Assembly (NCBI RefSeq): GCF_004348445.1 | Contig: NZ_SMKV01000028.1 | Coordinates: 1 to 64,000, forward strand | DNA length: 64,000 nucleotides | Source of the DNA: Saccharopolyspora aridisoli | Lineage (GTDB): Bacteria; Actinomycetota; Actinomycetes; Mycobacteriales; Pseudonocardiaceae | Reading direction: 5' to 3' | Shown here: piece by piece, positions 1 through 8,464 of the stretch | Numbering within the stretch: position 1 is the stretch's first letter | Layout of the letters: each line of letters starts with the position of its first letter | The notes under the pieces: model-generated | What the model was told of the DNA's origin: nothing | Databases searched by the model: none | Seen by the model: only the letters and a program-made list of their open reading frames with translations | Made by a program: the position numbers and the translations under genes

Positions 1-367
1 GGTCAGTTCCCGAACTATTGTGATCTGTTCCTGTTGACTGCGAGGCAGCTTTGAGCATTCTCGGCACCCGGGTCCAACGTGTCGAAGACCCGCGCCTTCT
101 CACAGTCGGCGGTGAAGACCCCGTGCACGCCGGGAGCCGACTTGGCTTCATCGACGTCCACTTCGGTGATGGTGGCGTTCGCCAGCGGGCTGCGGACGAA
201 GAGGACGTGCAGTGCGCCCCGGAGGGCGGGTTCACGCAGGTCGTCCACGTAGGTGCCGCCGACTGTGAGAAGGCGCGGGTCTTCGACACGTTGGACCCGG
301 GTGCCGAGAATGCTCAAAGCTGCCTCGCAGTCAACAGGAACAGATCACAATAGTTCGGGAACTGACC
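1..367. repeat. 112-bp perfect inverted repeat (fold-back) at left edge
   Basis: Bases 1-112 are the exact reverse complement of bases 256-367, separated by a unique 143-bp centre (113-255). The left arm may continue beyond the window. The right arm and centre form one continuous reading frame on the minus strand (CoxL N-terminus), so the right arm is the original and the left arm is the inverted copy that breaks the gene. A perfect inverted copy of coding DNA with no transposase or target duplication is typical of a fold-back assembly or amplification chimera near a contig end. A real inverted duplication is possible. Confidence 0.9.
113..317 (-). pseudogene. N-terminal fragment of CoxL-type molybdenum hydroxylase large subunit
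   Basis: From a TTG start at 317 the minus strand encodes about 68 residues beginning MSILGTRVQRVEDPRLLTVG, followed by a TYVDDL motif and a region reading HVLFVRSPLANA. This is the characteristic start of the CoxL family (aerobic carbon monoxide dehydrogenase large subunits and related molybdenum hydroxylases), which are normally about 780-800 residues. The frame is cut at position 113 where the inverted-repeat copy begins, so only the extreme N-terminus remains. It is not the partner of the oxidoreductase subunits at the right edge, whose PaoC-type large subunit should start differently. Family assignment is firm; whether the truncation is biological or an assembly edge is unknown. Confidence 0.7.
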
Positions 368-489
368 GAGAGTCTTGTGGTCCGGACTGTGAGCCACAAG
401 ACTTGACGCCTGGAGAAGTCGGCGTGCCGCGGATTTCGCGGGGCGGGAGGAGCACGGAAGGATTCCCCTCTTCGGGTGAACCCACACTC

Positions 490-528
490 TGACAACGTTG
501 AATGTCACAGTAAGACCTGACATTGTCG
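490..528. promoter_or_regulatory. Candidate operator with two TGACA/TGTCA dyads
   Basis: The dyad TGACAACGTTGAATGTCA (490-507) is followed by a second near-palindrome, TGACATTGTCG (518-528). Both lie just upstream of, or over, the start of the membrane-protein gene. Repeated TGACA-type half-sites suggest binding by a dimeric repressor. The regulator is not identifiable from this window. Confidence 0.35.
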
Positions 529-536
529 AAGGTTTA

Positions 537-2363
537 GTGTTCGATCACGTCATGACCTCGTTCCTCCAGCAGCTGTCGGGCCCTGCCCCGGCGGATGGCG
601 CGAACCTGGTCCAGATCCTCATCGCCGCGGGAAGTGCCGGACTGCTGGCCGCACTGCTGATCGCGCTCGGATACGGCCACCGCACCGGGAAGATCACGGT
701 GCTCGCCCGCCTCGCCGAACGATCCGAGCGCTCCTGGTTGCTGCGAGGACTCCCCGGCTGGGCCGCGCTCCCGCTGCGGCTGGCGCTGACCTCGCTGCTG
801 GTGACGCTGCTGGGTCTCTACTGGGACATCGCGCTGCGCATCACGCAGGAACGCGAATCCGGACCGCTGTCCAACATCGCGCACTACCCGATCCTGTTCG
901 GGATCTTCGGGCTCTGCGTCGCGGGCACGCTCGCGATGGTGCTGCCCGTCGGCGAGCACCCTGGCCGCGCCGCGCTGCGCATCACCAAGTGCTGGGAAGC
1001 GCCCACCAGCGGACTCCTGCTGGGAATCGCCGGCTTCTTCTCGCTGCTCGGTTTCCCGCTCGACGCCGTGTGGCAGCGGCTCTTCGGTCAGGACGTCACG
1101 CTGTGGGGTCCCGCGCGGTTGATGGTCATCGGCGGCGTCTCGCTGTCGCTGGTGGCGATGGGTCTGCTGGAACGCGAGGGCAGGTTCGTGCGCACCGGCT
1201 GCGCCGAGACGATGCGCGCGCTGTACGTCCGGCGCGGCCTGCTCTGCGGGGCGCTGCTGGTCGGGATGTCGGTCTTCCAAGCGGAGTGGGACTTCGGCGT
1301 CCCGCAGTTCCGGATGGTCCTCCAGCCGCTGCTGATCGCCGTCTCCGCCGGCTGCGCGCTGGTGGCCGCGCGGCTGTGGGTCGGGCCCGGCGGCGCGGTG
1401 CTCGCGGTCGCGCTGTTCGTGCTCACCCGCGGCTGCACCACCCTGCTCGTCGGGCCGGTGCTCGGCGGACCGGCTGCGGCGATGCCGATGTACGTGATCG
1501 AGGCGCTGTGCGTGGAGCTGGCCGCGACCGCGCTGGCCCGGCGACCGCTTGCGCTGGGCGTGTTCTCCGGACTCCTGATCGGAACCATCGGCTACACCAG
1601 CGAATACCTGTGGACCGCCGCGGCCTACCGGCTGCCGTGGTCGCCGGACATGCTGCCGGAAGGCGTGCTGATGTCGCTGACCGGCGGCGTCTGCGGCGGT
1701 CTGCTCGGGGCGCTGCTGGTGCGGGCGCTGCGCGGTGAGCTACCGCCCGCCCGCACGCGCAACGCCCTGTTCGGGCTGGCGGTCACCGGGATCGCGGTCG
1801 CCGTCGCCAACGGGCTGGCCGACACCTCGCCGGACGGCGTCCGCACCAGCGTGGCCGTCGACGAGCGGACCAAGCAGGCCGTGGTGCGCATCGAACCGAT
1901 CCCGATCGCCCAGCACCCGACCTGGCTGACCATCACCGGCTGGCACGGCGGTTCACTGCACGTCGACCGGCTCACCGAGGTGGAGCCCGGCGTCTACCGC
2001 ACCAACCAGCCGATGCCGGTGCACCGGCCGTGGAAGACGATCATCCGACTGCACTCCGGCCGCGCGATCCTCGCGACCCCGGTGTTCTTCCCCGCCGACG
2101 AGGTCGGGAACGAGCCGGGCGTCGCGACGCCGTCGCAGTTCACCCGCGACGCGCTGCCGGAGCACCAGCTGCTGCGCCGCGAAGCGGCTCCCAGCGTCCC
2201 GGATTGGCTCTGGCCCGCCGCCTCGGCGGTGGTCGCGCTCCTCTCCCTGTCCTACGTCCTGGCGCTGGGGTGGGGCGGCCAGCGCATCGGCCGGGCCATC
2301 TCGGGCCCGCCGTGCGCCGAACGAGGCCGGACCCCGTCCGGCCTCGCGACCGACTCCCCGTAG
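537..2363 (+). CDS. Polytopic membrane protein with C-terminal extracytoplasmic domain
   Basis: About 608 residues. The first ~440 are dominated by hydrophobic segments (roughly ten), including a conserved-looking stretch around GLYWDIALRITQERESGPLS with nearby HY residues. Residues ~445-560 form a soluble region, with a VEPGVYRT...PVHRPWKT pattern like that of small YtkA/FixH-type copper-associated domains. A last transmembrane helix and a short basic tail follow. I chose GTG 537, preceded by GAAGG; ATG 552 and TTG 498 are alternatives in the same frame. The family is not one I can name. A metal or respiratory-assembly role is only a guess from the ectodomain. The upstream dyads suggest regulation. 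Confidence 0.7.
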   Translation: MFDHVMTSFLQQLSGPAPADGANLVQILIAAGSAGLLAALLIALGYGHRTGKITVLARLAERSERSWLLRGLPGWAALPLRLALTSLLVTLLGLYWDIALRITQERESGPLSNIAHYPILFGIFGLCVAGTLAMVLPVGEHPGRAALRITKCWEAPTSGLLLGIAGFFSLLGFPLDAVWQRLFGQDVTLWGPARLMVIGGVSLSLVAMGLLEREGRFVRTGCAETMRALYVRRGLLCGALLVGMSVFQAEWDFGVPQFRMVLQPLLIAVSAGCALVAARLWVGPGGAVLAVALFVLTRGCTTLLVGPVLGGPAAAMPMYVIEALCVELAATALARRPLALGVFSGLLIGTIGYTSEYLWTAAAYRLPWSPDMLPEGVLMSLTGGVCGGLLGALLVRALRGELPPARTRNALFGLAVTGIAVAVANGLADTSPDGVRTSVAVDERTKQAVVRIEPIPIAQHPTWLTITGWHGGSLHVDRLTEVEPGVYRTNQPMPVHRPWKTIIRLHSGRAILATPVFFPADEVGNEPGVATPSQFTRDALPEHQLLRREAAPSVPDWLWPAASAVVALLSLSYVLALGWGGQRIGRAISGPPCAERGRTPSGLATDSP

Positions 2364-2479
2364 TGGCTCGTTCGAGGGATCGGGCAGGGTGATCGTTTGA
2401 TGTGGTACTTGTCACATTTGGCCGTGGCGGGCAGAGTCTAGGCGGAGGTCCCACCACCTAGGCGCGAGAGGTGTTCGCG

Positions 2480-2770
2480 ATGGCCCGGACGACGACCGAA
2501 CTGGCCGAGTTCCAACGGGTGCTGGCGCAGCTGCGGACCAGTGCAGGAGCGCTGCGGCACCGCTACGGCGACGCCGCGGTGGTGCGCCGGATCCAGAACG
2601 ACATCGAGCGGCTCGACATCGACGCCGCCGAGCTGTCCGCCGTGGTTCCCGCCCCGCGGACCGGCGATGACGCCCGCGACGACGTGGTGATCGTGCCGGA
2701 CACCCCCTACGACCCGTCGCTCTGGCAGGACGCCGACGACGAGGGGCTGGGAGGCCAGTTCCGGCACTGA
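2480..2770 (+). CDS. Small conserved actinobacterial protein, unknown function
   Basis: A 96-residue acidic soluble protein. The N-terminal half is helical (TTTELAEFQRVLAQLRTSAG, then RIQNDIERLDIDAAEL). The C-terminal half is acidic and proline-containing and ends PYDPSLWQDADDEGLGGQFRH. ATG 2480 follows GAGAGG at good spacing, so I prefer it to the upstream GTG 2471. No catalytic motif or membrane segment is visible. It stands alone between the membrane protein and the Sdh operon, so context says little about its job. Confidence 0.65.
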   Translation: MARTTTELAEFQRVLAQLRTSAGALRHRYGDAAVVRRIQNDIERLDIDAAELSAVVPAPRTGDDARDDVVIVPDTPYDPSLWQDADDEGLGGQFRH

Positions 2771-2778
2771 ACCGAGCG

Positions 2779-2960
2779 GTCGGATGCGGCGCAACCGCTG
2801 GTGGACTCAGATGCACCGCCGCGGGTTCTGAGACGTCGGCCTGGCGAGCACGCCGCGACGAGGTGTCCGCCCCTGGGGTGGACGGCATGCACGAGGAGTG
2901 GCGCCCCGAGCCCAGGCGGCGTGTCATCAGGTTCCGCTACCTGCACCGCCGAGCAGAGCG
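2779..2960 (+). repeat. Dispersed intergenic repeat, copy 1
   Basis: This fills the 314-bp gap before the Sdh operon. It holds the family's landmarks in order: CCGCGGGTTCTGAGACGTCG (~2818), a CGAGCACGCCGCG block, GAGTGGCGCCCCGAGCC (~2896) and GGTTCCGCTACCTGCACCGC (~2930). The same order recurs at 23.2 kb and, more degenerate, at 8.3 and 37.7 kb. No reading frame in it is convincing. Confidence 0.6.
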
Positions 2961-3084
2961 ATCGCGCAACCTCATCGAACGAAGTTGCGCCCTTTGGGGG
3001 ACTACCTGGCGCGGTGCGACCTGATCCACAATGAGCGGCCTCATGCTGAGCACGTCGGACGACTCCTGACAACGAGGTCGACGC

Positions 3085-3885
3085 ATGTCCGCACTCGCTA
3101 GCTCCACAGGCCGGGCCCGCATCGGCGTGCGCACGCTGCGCACGGACCGCTGGTGGCTTCCGCCGCTGATGACCTTCCTCGGCCTGACGGCCTTCGTGGT
3201 CTACGGCCTGGTCCGCACGTTCATGAACCAGTGGTACTGGGTACCGGAGCACAACTACCTGGCGCCGTTCTTCTCGCCGTGCCTGTCCGCGGCATGCGTG
3301 CCGGGGTCCAGCCACTTCGGTCAACCGTTCCCGGACCTGGGATGGCTGGTCCCGCCGCCGATCTTCGTGCTGCCGTTCGTGCTCGGGTTCCGGCTGACCT
3401 GCTACTACTACCGCAAGGCGTACTACCGGGCGTTCTGGGCGTCGCCGCCGGCCTGCGCGGTCGGCGAGCCGCACGGCCGCTACACCGGCGAGTCCCGGTT
3501 CCCGCTGATCATGCAGAACGCGCACCGCTACTTCTTCTACGCGGCGATGCTGGTCGCGGCGGTGCTCACCTACGACACCGCGATCGCCTTCAAGGGCACC
3601 GACGGCGGTGTCGGCGCCGGGCTGGGCACGCTGCTGATGGTGGTCAACGTGGTGCTGCTGTGGGCGTACACGCTGTCCTGCCACTCCTGCCGCCACCTCG
3701 TCGGCGGACGCCTCAACCACTTCTCCAAGCACCCGGTGCGCTACTGGCTCTGGACCAAGATCACCTGGCTCAACGGCAAGCACATGCTGCTGGCCTGGTG
3801 CTCGCTCGCCTCGGTGGCGCTGGTCGACCTGTACGTGATGTTGGTGGCCGGCGGATTCATCAGCGATCTCAGACTGGTCAACTGA
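3085..3885 (+). CDS. sdhC: Succinate dehydrogenase membrane anchor subunit (Sdh1 type)
   Basis: A 266-residue integral membrane protein with about five hydrophobic helices (starting near residues 27, 88, 150, 185 and 240) and several histidines in or near them (NAHRYFF, CHSCRHL, GKHML) that could ligate haem. Lying directly before the flavoprotein and iron-sulphur genes identifies it as the quinone-binding anchor of the complex. It resembles the long anchor of mycobacterial Sdh1 (Rv0249c type), not the short SdhC/SdhD pair. The ATG is 20 bp after a run resembling the intergenic repeat. The ~210-bp gap before sdhA is unusual for this operon and holds a repeat copy. Confidence 0.85.
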   Translation: MSALASSTGRARIGVRTLRTDRWWLPPLMTFLGLTAFVVYGLVRTFMNQWYWVPEHNYLAPFFSPCLSAACVPGSSHFGQPFPDLGWLVPPPIFVLPFVLGFRLTCYYYRKAYYRAFWASPPACAVGEPHGRYTGESRFPLIMQNAHRYFFYAAMLVAAVLTYDTAIAFKGTDGGVGAGLGTLLMVVNVVLLWAYTLSCHSCRHLVGGRLNHFSKHPVRYWLWTKITWLNGKHMLLAWCSLASVALVDLYVMLVAGGFISDLRLVN

Positions 3886-3959
3886 CATTCCCGGGGTGGT
3901 CCGCGTTGCGGTGCAGGTGGGAGGACCCGAGCGCGTCCCTGGCTGTGGGACCTCCTCCT

Positions 3960-4072
3960 CGTGAACGTCGAATCGCGGCGTCGGAGTGGTCCTCGCCAGG
4001 AACGCGCTCACAACCCCCGGCGGTGCGGGTGGCGAGGGTGGTCGGCGAAAGAGAGAGCGGCTCCGCCGCTTC
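3960..4072 (-). repeat. Dispersed intergenic repeat, copy inside the sdh operon
   Basis: In the 211-bp gap between the anchor and flavoprotein genes. It shares with the 12.3-kb copy the order CTCGCCA, an RACCC-CGGCGGTGCG block and the small palindrome AGCGGCTCCGCCGCTT (~4052-4070). Landing inside an operon, it may affect transcript processing between sdhC and sdhA. Confidence 0.5.
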
Positions 4073-4096
4073 CCAACGAATGCTGAAGGACTGGAT

Positions 4097-5989
4097 GTGG
4101 AGATCGAACGGCACGAGTACGACGTGGTCGTGATCGGCGCCGGTGGCGCGGGTCTGCGCGCGGCGATCGAGACGCGTTCGAAGGGGCTGCGGACCGCCGT
4201 GGTGTGCAAGTCCCTGTTCGGCAAGGCGCACACGGTGATGGCCGAGGGCGGCATCGCCGCCTCGATGGGCAACGTCAACTCCCGCGACGACTGGCAGGTG
4301 CACTTCCGCGACACCATGCGCGGCGGGAAGTTCCTGAACAACTGGCGGATGGCCGAGCTGCACGCGCGCGAGGCGCCGCAGCGGGTGTGGGAGCTGGAGA
4401 CCTACGGGGCGCTGTTCGACCGGACCCCGGACGGCCGGATCAGCCAGCGCAACTTCGGCGGCCACGAGTACCCGAGGCTCGCGCACGTCGGCGACCGGAC
4501 CGGCCTGGAGCTGATCCGCACGTTGCAGCAGAAGATCGTCTCGTTGCAGCAGGAGGACCACGCGGAGTTCGGCGACTACGAGGCGCGCATCAAGGTCTTC
4601 CAGGAGTGCGCGGTCACCGAACTGCTCAAGGACGGCCCCGCTGTCTCCGGGGCGTTCGGTTACTGGCGGGAGTCCGGGCGGTACGTGCTCTTCGACGCGC
4701 CCGCGATCATCCTCGCCACCGGTGGCATCGGCAAGTCGTTCAAGGTCACCTCGAACTCCTGGGAGTACACCGGCGACGGGCACGCGCTTGCCCTGCGCGC
4801 CGGGGCCTCGCTGATCAACATGGAGTTCGTGCAGTTCCACCCGACCGGCATGGTGTGGCCGCCGAGCGTGAAGGGAATCCTGGTCACCGAATCGGTGCGC
4901 GGTGACGGAGGTGTGCTGCGCAACTCCGAGGGCCGCCGGTTCATGTTCAACTACATCCCCGAGGTGTTTAAGGACAACTACGCCGACAGCGAGGCCGAGG
5001 CGGACCGTTGGTACGACGACCCGGACAACAACCGCAGACCGCCCGAACTGCTGCCGCGCGACGAGGTCGCGCGCGCCATCAACAACGAGGTCAAGGAAGG
5101 CCGGGGCTCTGAGCACGGCGGCGTCTTCCTCGACGTGGCGACCCGTTTGCCCGCCGAGGCCATCATCAAGCGACTGCCGTCGATGCACCACCAGTTCAAG
5201 GAACTGGCCGATGTGGACATCACCGCCGAATCCATGGAGGTCGGACCGACCTGCCACTACGTGATGGGCGGGGTCGAGGTCGAGCCCGATACCGCGGCTT
5301 CCCGGGTGCCCGGTCTGTTCGCCGCGGGTGAGGTCGCCGGCGGCATGCACGGGTCGAACCGGTTGGGCGGCAACTCGTTGTCGGACCTGCTGGTCTTCGG
5401 CCGCCGCGCCGGAGCGGGCGCGGCCGGGTACGTGCGGGGTCTGTCGGCACGACCGTCGATCAGCTCGTCCGATGTGGACGCTGCGGCCGTGCGCGCCGCC
5501 GACCCGTTCAACCCCGTCGACGGGCGGAGCGAGAACCCCTACGCGCTGCACTCCGAGTTGCAGCAGGCGATGAACGACCTCGTCGGCATCATCCGGAAGG
5601 GGGAGGAGATGCGGGAAGCGCTGGACCGGCTGCGCGAGCTGGTGGGGCGAGCCGAACACCTCGAGGTGGAGGGCAACCGCCAGTTCAACCCGGGCTGGCA
5701 CCTGGCCATCGACCTGCGCAACATGCTGCTGGTCAGCGAATGCGTGGCCCGCGCCGCCCTGCTGCGCACTGAGAGCCGGGGCGGCCACACCCGCGACGAC
5801 CACCCGGCGATGGAAGCCCGGTGGCGCCGAAAACTGCTGGTCTGCCAGCAGTCCGGGGACGGCGTCGAGGTCACCGAGCAGCCGCAGGTGCCGATGCGGC
5901 CGGACCTGCTGGAGCTGTTCAAGCTGGAAGAGCTGCGCAAGTACTACACCGAGGACGAGCTCTCGGACGTCCAGGCGAAGGAGCTGTGA
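4097..5989 (+). CDS. sdhA: Succinate dehydrogenase flavoprotein subunit
   Basis: A 630-residue flavoprotein that oxidises succinate to fumarate and passes electrons to the iron-sulphur subunit. The Rossmann motif GAGGAGLRAA lies near residues 14-23. The GKAHTVMAEGG segment (~45-55) carries the histidine used for covalent FAD in this family, and HPTGM and the LGGNSLSD motif are present. GTG 4097 is chosen because GAAGGA lies six bases upstream and the protein then begins MEIERHEYDVVVIG; the in-frame extension to 3986 is repeat-derived. Its stop overlaps the sdhB ATG (TGATG), so the two are translationally coupled. Closest architecture is the mycobacterial Sdh1 (Rv0248c) type. Confidence 0.93.
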   Translation: MEIERHEYDVVVIGAGGAGLRAAIETRSKGLRTAVVCKSLFGKAHTVMAEGGIAASMGNVNSRDDWQVHFRDTMRGGKFLNNWRMAELHAREAPQRVWELETYGALFDRTPDGRISQRNFGGHEYPRLAHVGDRTGLELIRTLQQKIVSLQQEDHAEFGDYEARIKVFQECAVTELLKDGPAVSGAFGYWRESGRYVLFDAPAIILATGGIGKSFKVTSNSWEYTGDGHALALRAGASLINMEFVQFHPTGMVWPPSVKGILVTESVRGDGGVLRNSEGRRFMFNYIPEVFKDNYADSEAEADRWYDDPDNNRRPPELLPRDEVARAINNEVKEGRGSEHGGVFLDVATRLPAEAIIKRLPSMHHQFKELADVDITAESMEVGPTCHYVMGGVEVEPDTAASRVPGLFAAGEVAGGMHGSNRLGGNSLSDLLVFGRRAGAGAAGYVRGLSARPSISSSDVDAAAVRAADPFNPVDGRSENPYALHSELQQAMNDLVGIIRKGEEMREALDRLRELVGRAEHLEVEGNRQFNPGWHLAIDLRNMLLVSECVARAALLRTESRGGHTRDDHPAMEARWRRKLLVCQQSGDGVEVTEQPQVPMRPDLLELFKLEELRKYYTEDELSDVQAKEL

Positions 5990-6732
5990 TGGGGTACCAG
6001 GCGCACTTCCGGGTGTGGCGCGGCGCCGACGACGGCGAGCTGCGGGACTACACCGTCGAGGTCAACGAGGGCGAGGTCGTCCTCGACGTCGTCCACCGCT
6101 TGCAGGCGACGCAGGCCCCGGACATGGCGGTCCGCTGGAACTGCAAGGCGGGCAAATGCGGCTCCTGCTCGGCCGAGATCAACGGGCGGCCGCGGCTGAT
6201 GTGCATGGCCCGGATGTCCACCTTCACCGAGGCCGAGACCGTCACGATCACCCCGATGCGCACGTTCCCCCTGATCAAGGACCTGGTGACGGACGTGTCC
6301 TACAACTACGTCAAGTCCCGAGAGGTCCCGGCGTTCACACCGCCCGCCGATCTCGAACCCGGTGAGTACCGGATGCAGCAGGTCGATGTGCAGCGCTCGC
6401 AGGAGTTCCGCAAGTGCATCGAGTGCTTCCTCTGCCAGGACACCTGCCACGTCATCCGCGACCACGAGGAGAACAAGGAGACCTTCTCCGGTCCCCGCTA
6501 CCTGCTGCGCGTCGCAGAGCTCGAGATGCACCCGCTCGACGAGGCCCGCGGCCGTCCCGAACAAGCGAGGGGCGACCACGGGCTCGGGTTGTGCAACATC
6601 ACCAAGTGCTGCAGCGAGGTGTGCCCGGAGAACATCCGCATCACCGACAACGCCCTCATCCCGCTGAAAGAACGAGTCGCCGACACGCGCTACGACCCGA
6701 TCCTCCGGTTCTTCAGGAAGAAGGAGGAGTGA
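5989..6732 (+). CDS. sdhB: Succinate dehydrogenase iron-sulphur subunit
   Basis: A 247-residue electron-transfer subunit linking the flavoprotein to the membrane quinone site. The N-terminal ferredoxin domain carries CKAGKCGSC and a later single Cys for a [2Fe-2S] cluster. The C-terminal domain has CIECFLCQDTC and CNITKCCSEVC for the [4Fe-4S] and third clusters. The ATG overlaps the sdhA stop. A strong terminator follows 11 bp after the stop, closing a three-gene operon. Confidence 0.93.
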   Translation: MGYQAHFRVWRGADDGELRDYTVEVNEGEVVLDVVHRLQATQAPDMAVRWNCKAGKCGSCSAEINGRPRLMCMARMSTFTEAETVTITPMRTFPLIKDLVTDVSYNYVKSREVPAFTPPADLEPGEYRMQQVDVQRSQEFRKCIECFLCQDTCHVIRDHEENKETFSGPRYLLRVAELEMHPLDEARGRPEQARGDHGLGLCNITKCCSEVCPENIRITDNALIPLKERVADTRYDPILRFFRKKEE

Positions 6733-6743
6733 TCTTCGATCCC

Positions 6744-6779
6744 GAGAAGGCCCACCGGTGAGCATCGGTGGGCCTTCTC
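6744..6779 (+). terminator. Intrinsic terminator of the sdh operon
   Basis: A 14-bp perfect stem, GAGAAGGCCCACCG (6744-6757) pairing with 6766-6779 across an 8-nt loop, directly after sdhB. No long T-tract follows, as is common in high-GC actinobacteria. Confidence 0.85.
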
Positions 6780-7492
6780 AGTTCGGGCGTGAGTCGCTGC
6801 GTGGGAGATCCGGCCGTGTAGGTTGAGCTGGCGGGCGCCGTCCGGATGTCGACCGAGCTCGCGCGGAGCTGGCGGTTCCCCGAATTCCCCATTATTCACG
6901 GTACTTCTCATCGCGTTCACCTGCGGTTGCGCGCAATTCACGATCACCCGCGCGCTGGCAAAGCTGTGAATTTTCCTGGCGAATTTGCGCGAGTATTTCG
7001 CGCTGCTCTCGAGAATCGCAGATCGCGACCGTTCCCCCGCTGTTTCGCGTCCATTGTGGAGATCCTCGCGCGCTATGGCGTTTTCTTGCCATGGCTGTCG
7101 TTCGACGGGCATCGCCGGTTACGTTCCAAAGCGAACGGAGTCGATTCAGATGGACATCAACCGACCAGTCGCGGGGACCGCGCCGAGGTCGGCCGGACAG
7201 CGGATGGGACCCGTACCTCGACGAGGGCCCAGCACTCCGCCGAATGGCTTCCCACCTCGCGAATCCCCGCCCTGTCGCCGGCTCGGTGACAGGGGCCGGC
7301 GGCCGGACGTCGCGAAACCCCGAGGCGGCGTCCGGCCGCCACCGGCCGATGCAGACCCCCAGAAGATCTCGGTCAACGCCGACCGCTGGAAATGACGATT
7401 CCCAACGGTTTCCAGGTATTCGGGAGATCCGTTGCGGATTGAACGAGTTCCTCGTGGTTCTGGCGCTGGCTGCCAGAGGAAGTGCGGCGGAC
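6780..7492. other. Long non-coding stretch with a lower-GC core
   Basis: About 700 bp with no convincing gene. Bases ~6870-7130 are clearly richer in A/T than their surroundings (runs such as ATTATTCACGG and GTGAATTTTCC), which suggests promoter or regulatory DNA, or foreign origin. Open frames on both strands here show no recognisable motif. Confidence 0.5.
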
Positions 7493-8278
7493 GTGCAGCA
7501 GATTCTCGTGGCATTCGACGGATTCGTTCCGGTGGTGACGACACTGCTCTTGATCGCGGTCGCCGTCGGATTCGGATCAGGATTGCTCCGCGGCTATTCG
7601 ACCGAGCCGTTCGTGATGCGGCAGCCGTTGATCGACGGCGCCCTGGCCTACTCGGTGCTGGTCGTGGGGTACCTGGTCTTCACGCCTCAGGTGCCGACCC
7701 TGGAGCCCTTCCGGCCCGACATCGGCAACGACGTCTCGGAGGCGCTCGCCGCCGCGCCGGGGGACTCGCAGCCGTGGCTCCAGCTGGCCGGCAACCTCGT
7801 GCTGCTGCTGCCTCTGAGCGTGCTGGTGCCGCAACGGGTTCCGTGGTTCGACAACCTGGCCAAGATCGCGTTGGGCGGCCTGGTGTGCTCGTCCTCGATC
7901 GAGGCGATCCAGTTCGCCGCGATCAGCGGCCGGGTCTGCTCCACCGATGACATCGTCTGCAACACCGTCGGCGCCGTGCTCGGCGGGATGCTGGTGCGGC
8001 TGCCGTGCTGGATCAGCCCCACCAGCCGTCCGCAGCACCGGCCCACCGGCGACAGCGATCCGACGGTCTGGCTGCTCATCGCCCGCGTGGAGCACGAGCG
8101 GCAATGCCGCCAGGCGGCAGCCCAGAGCCGTCAGAGCCTCCCGCGCCGGCGCCCGGTCCTGCCGCAGCAGCCGGTGTTCACCAAGCGCCCGGCGCTCGCA
8201 GGCCAAGACGCCTTCCACCAGCCGCCTCGCCTGGTCGGGCCGCCGCAGCAGCGGCGCCCGCTGCAACGCACCCGCTGA
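7493..8278 (+). CDS. VanZ-like membrane protein
   Basis: About 261 residues from GTG 7493 (GTG 7454 is an in-frame alternative; longer frames reach into non-coding DNA). The hydrophobic core, with segments near residues 12-30, 46-62 and 95-125, contains the VanZ-family signature: NLVLLLPLSVLVP, then SSIEAIQF, then STDDIVCNTVGAVLGG. VanZ-family proteins are small integral membrane proteins; the founding member gives low-level teicoplanin resistance. Most chromosomal homologues have no known role. The tail after residue ~180 is unusual: about 80 residues rich in Pro, Arg and Gln. A terminator follows at once, so the gene is probably monocistronic. Confidence 0.75.
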   Translation: MQQILVAFDGFVPVVTTLLLIAVAVGFGSGLLRGYSTEPFVMRQPLIDGALAYSVLVVGYLVFTPQVPTLEPFRPDIGNDVSEALAAAPGDSQPWLQLAGNLVLLLPLSVLVPQRVPWFDNLAKIALGGLVCSSSIEAIQFAAISGRVCSTDDIVCNTVGAVLGGMLVRLPCWISPTSRPQHRPTGDSDPTVWLLIARVEHERQCRQAAAQSRQSLPRRRPVLPQQPVFTKRPALAGQDAFHQPPRLVGPPQQRRPLQRTR

Positions 8279-8280
8279 CC

Positions 8281-8321
8281 CCGGTGGTCGGGGCCCCTCC
8301 CGTCGCGCTCCCGACCACCGG
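8281..8321 (+). terminator. Terminator after VanZ-like gene
   Basis: A 12-bp perfect stem, CCGGTGGTCGGG (8281-8292) pairing with 8310-8321 across a 17-nt loop, starting two bases after the stop codon. Confidence 0.75.
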
Positions 8322-8332
8322 CCCAGCGGGCG

Positions 8333-8462
8333 CGAGCGGCGCAGCCGCGAGTGGTCACTGAGCAGCCCGGCTCCGCTGCGGGTCCTGAGACGTCGTCCGA
8401 TGCTTGCAAATGTTGCAACAGGAGTGGTGCCCGGAGTCAGGCCTCTGCACGACTGCAGGAAC
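8333..8462 (+). repeat. Dispersed intergenic repeat, degenerate copy
   Basis: Starts with the palindromic block GAGCGGCGCAGCCGCGAG (~8334), then CTGCGGGTCCTGAGACGTCG (~8377), then GGAGTGGTGCCCGGAGTCAG (~8421). The order matches the copies at 23.2 and 2.8 kb. It lies between two convergent genes. Confidence 0.55.
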
Positions 8463-8464
8463 CA

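Noticed and set aside
498-536. TTG 498 as start of the first membrane protein
   Set aside because: The added N-terminal residues lie over the TGACA dyads and lack a ribosome-binding site. GTG 537 or ATG 552 is better placed.
6690-7289. Possible genes in the lower-GC region upstream of the VanZ-like gene
   Set aside because: Frames on both strands overlap each other, one runs through the sdh terminator, and none has motifs.
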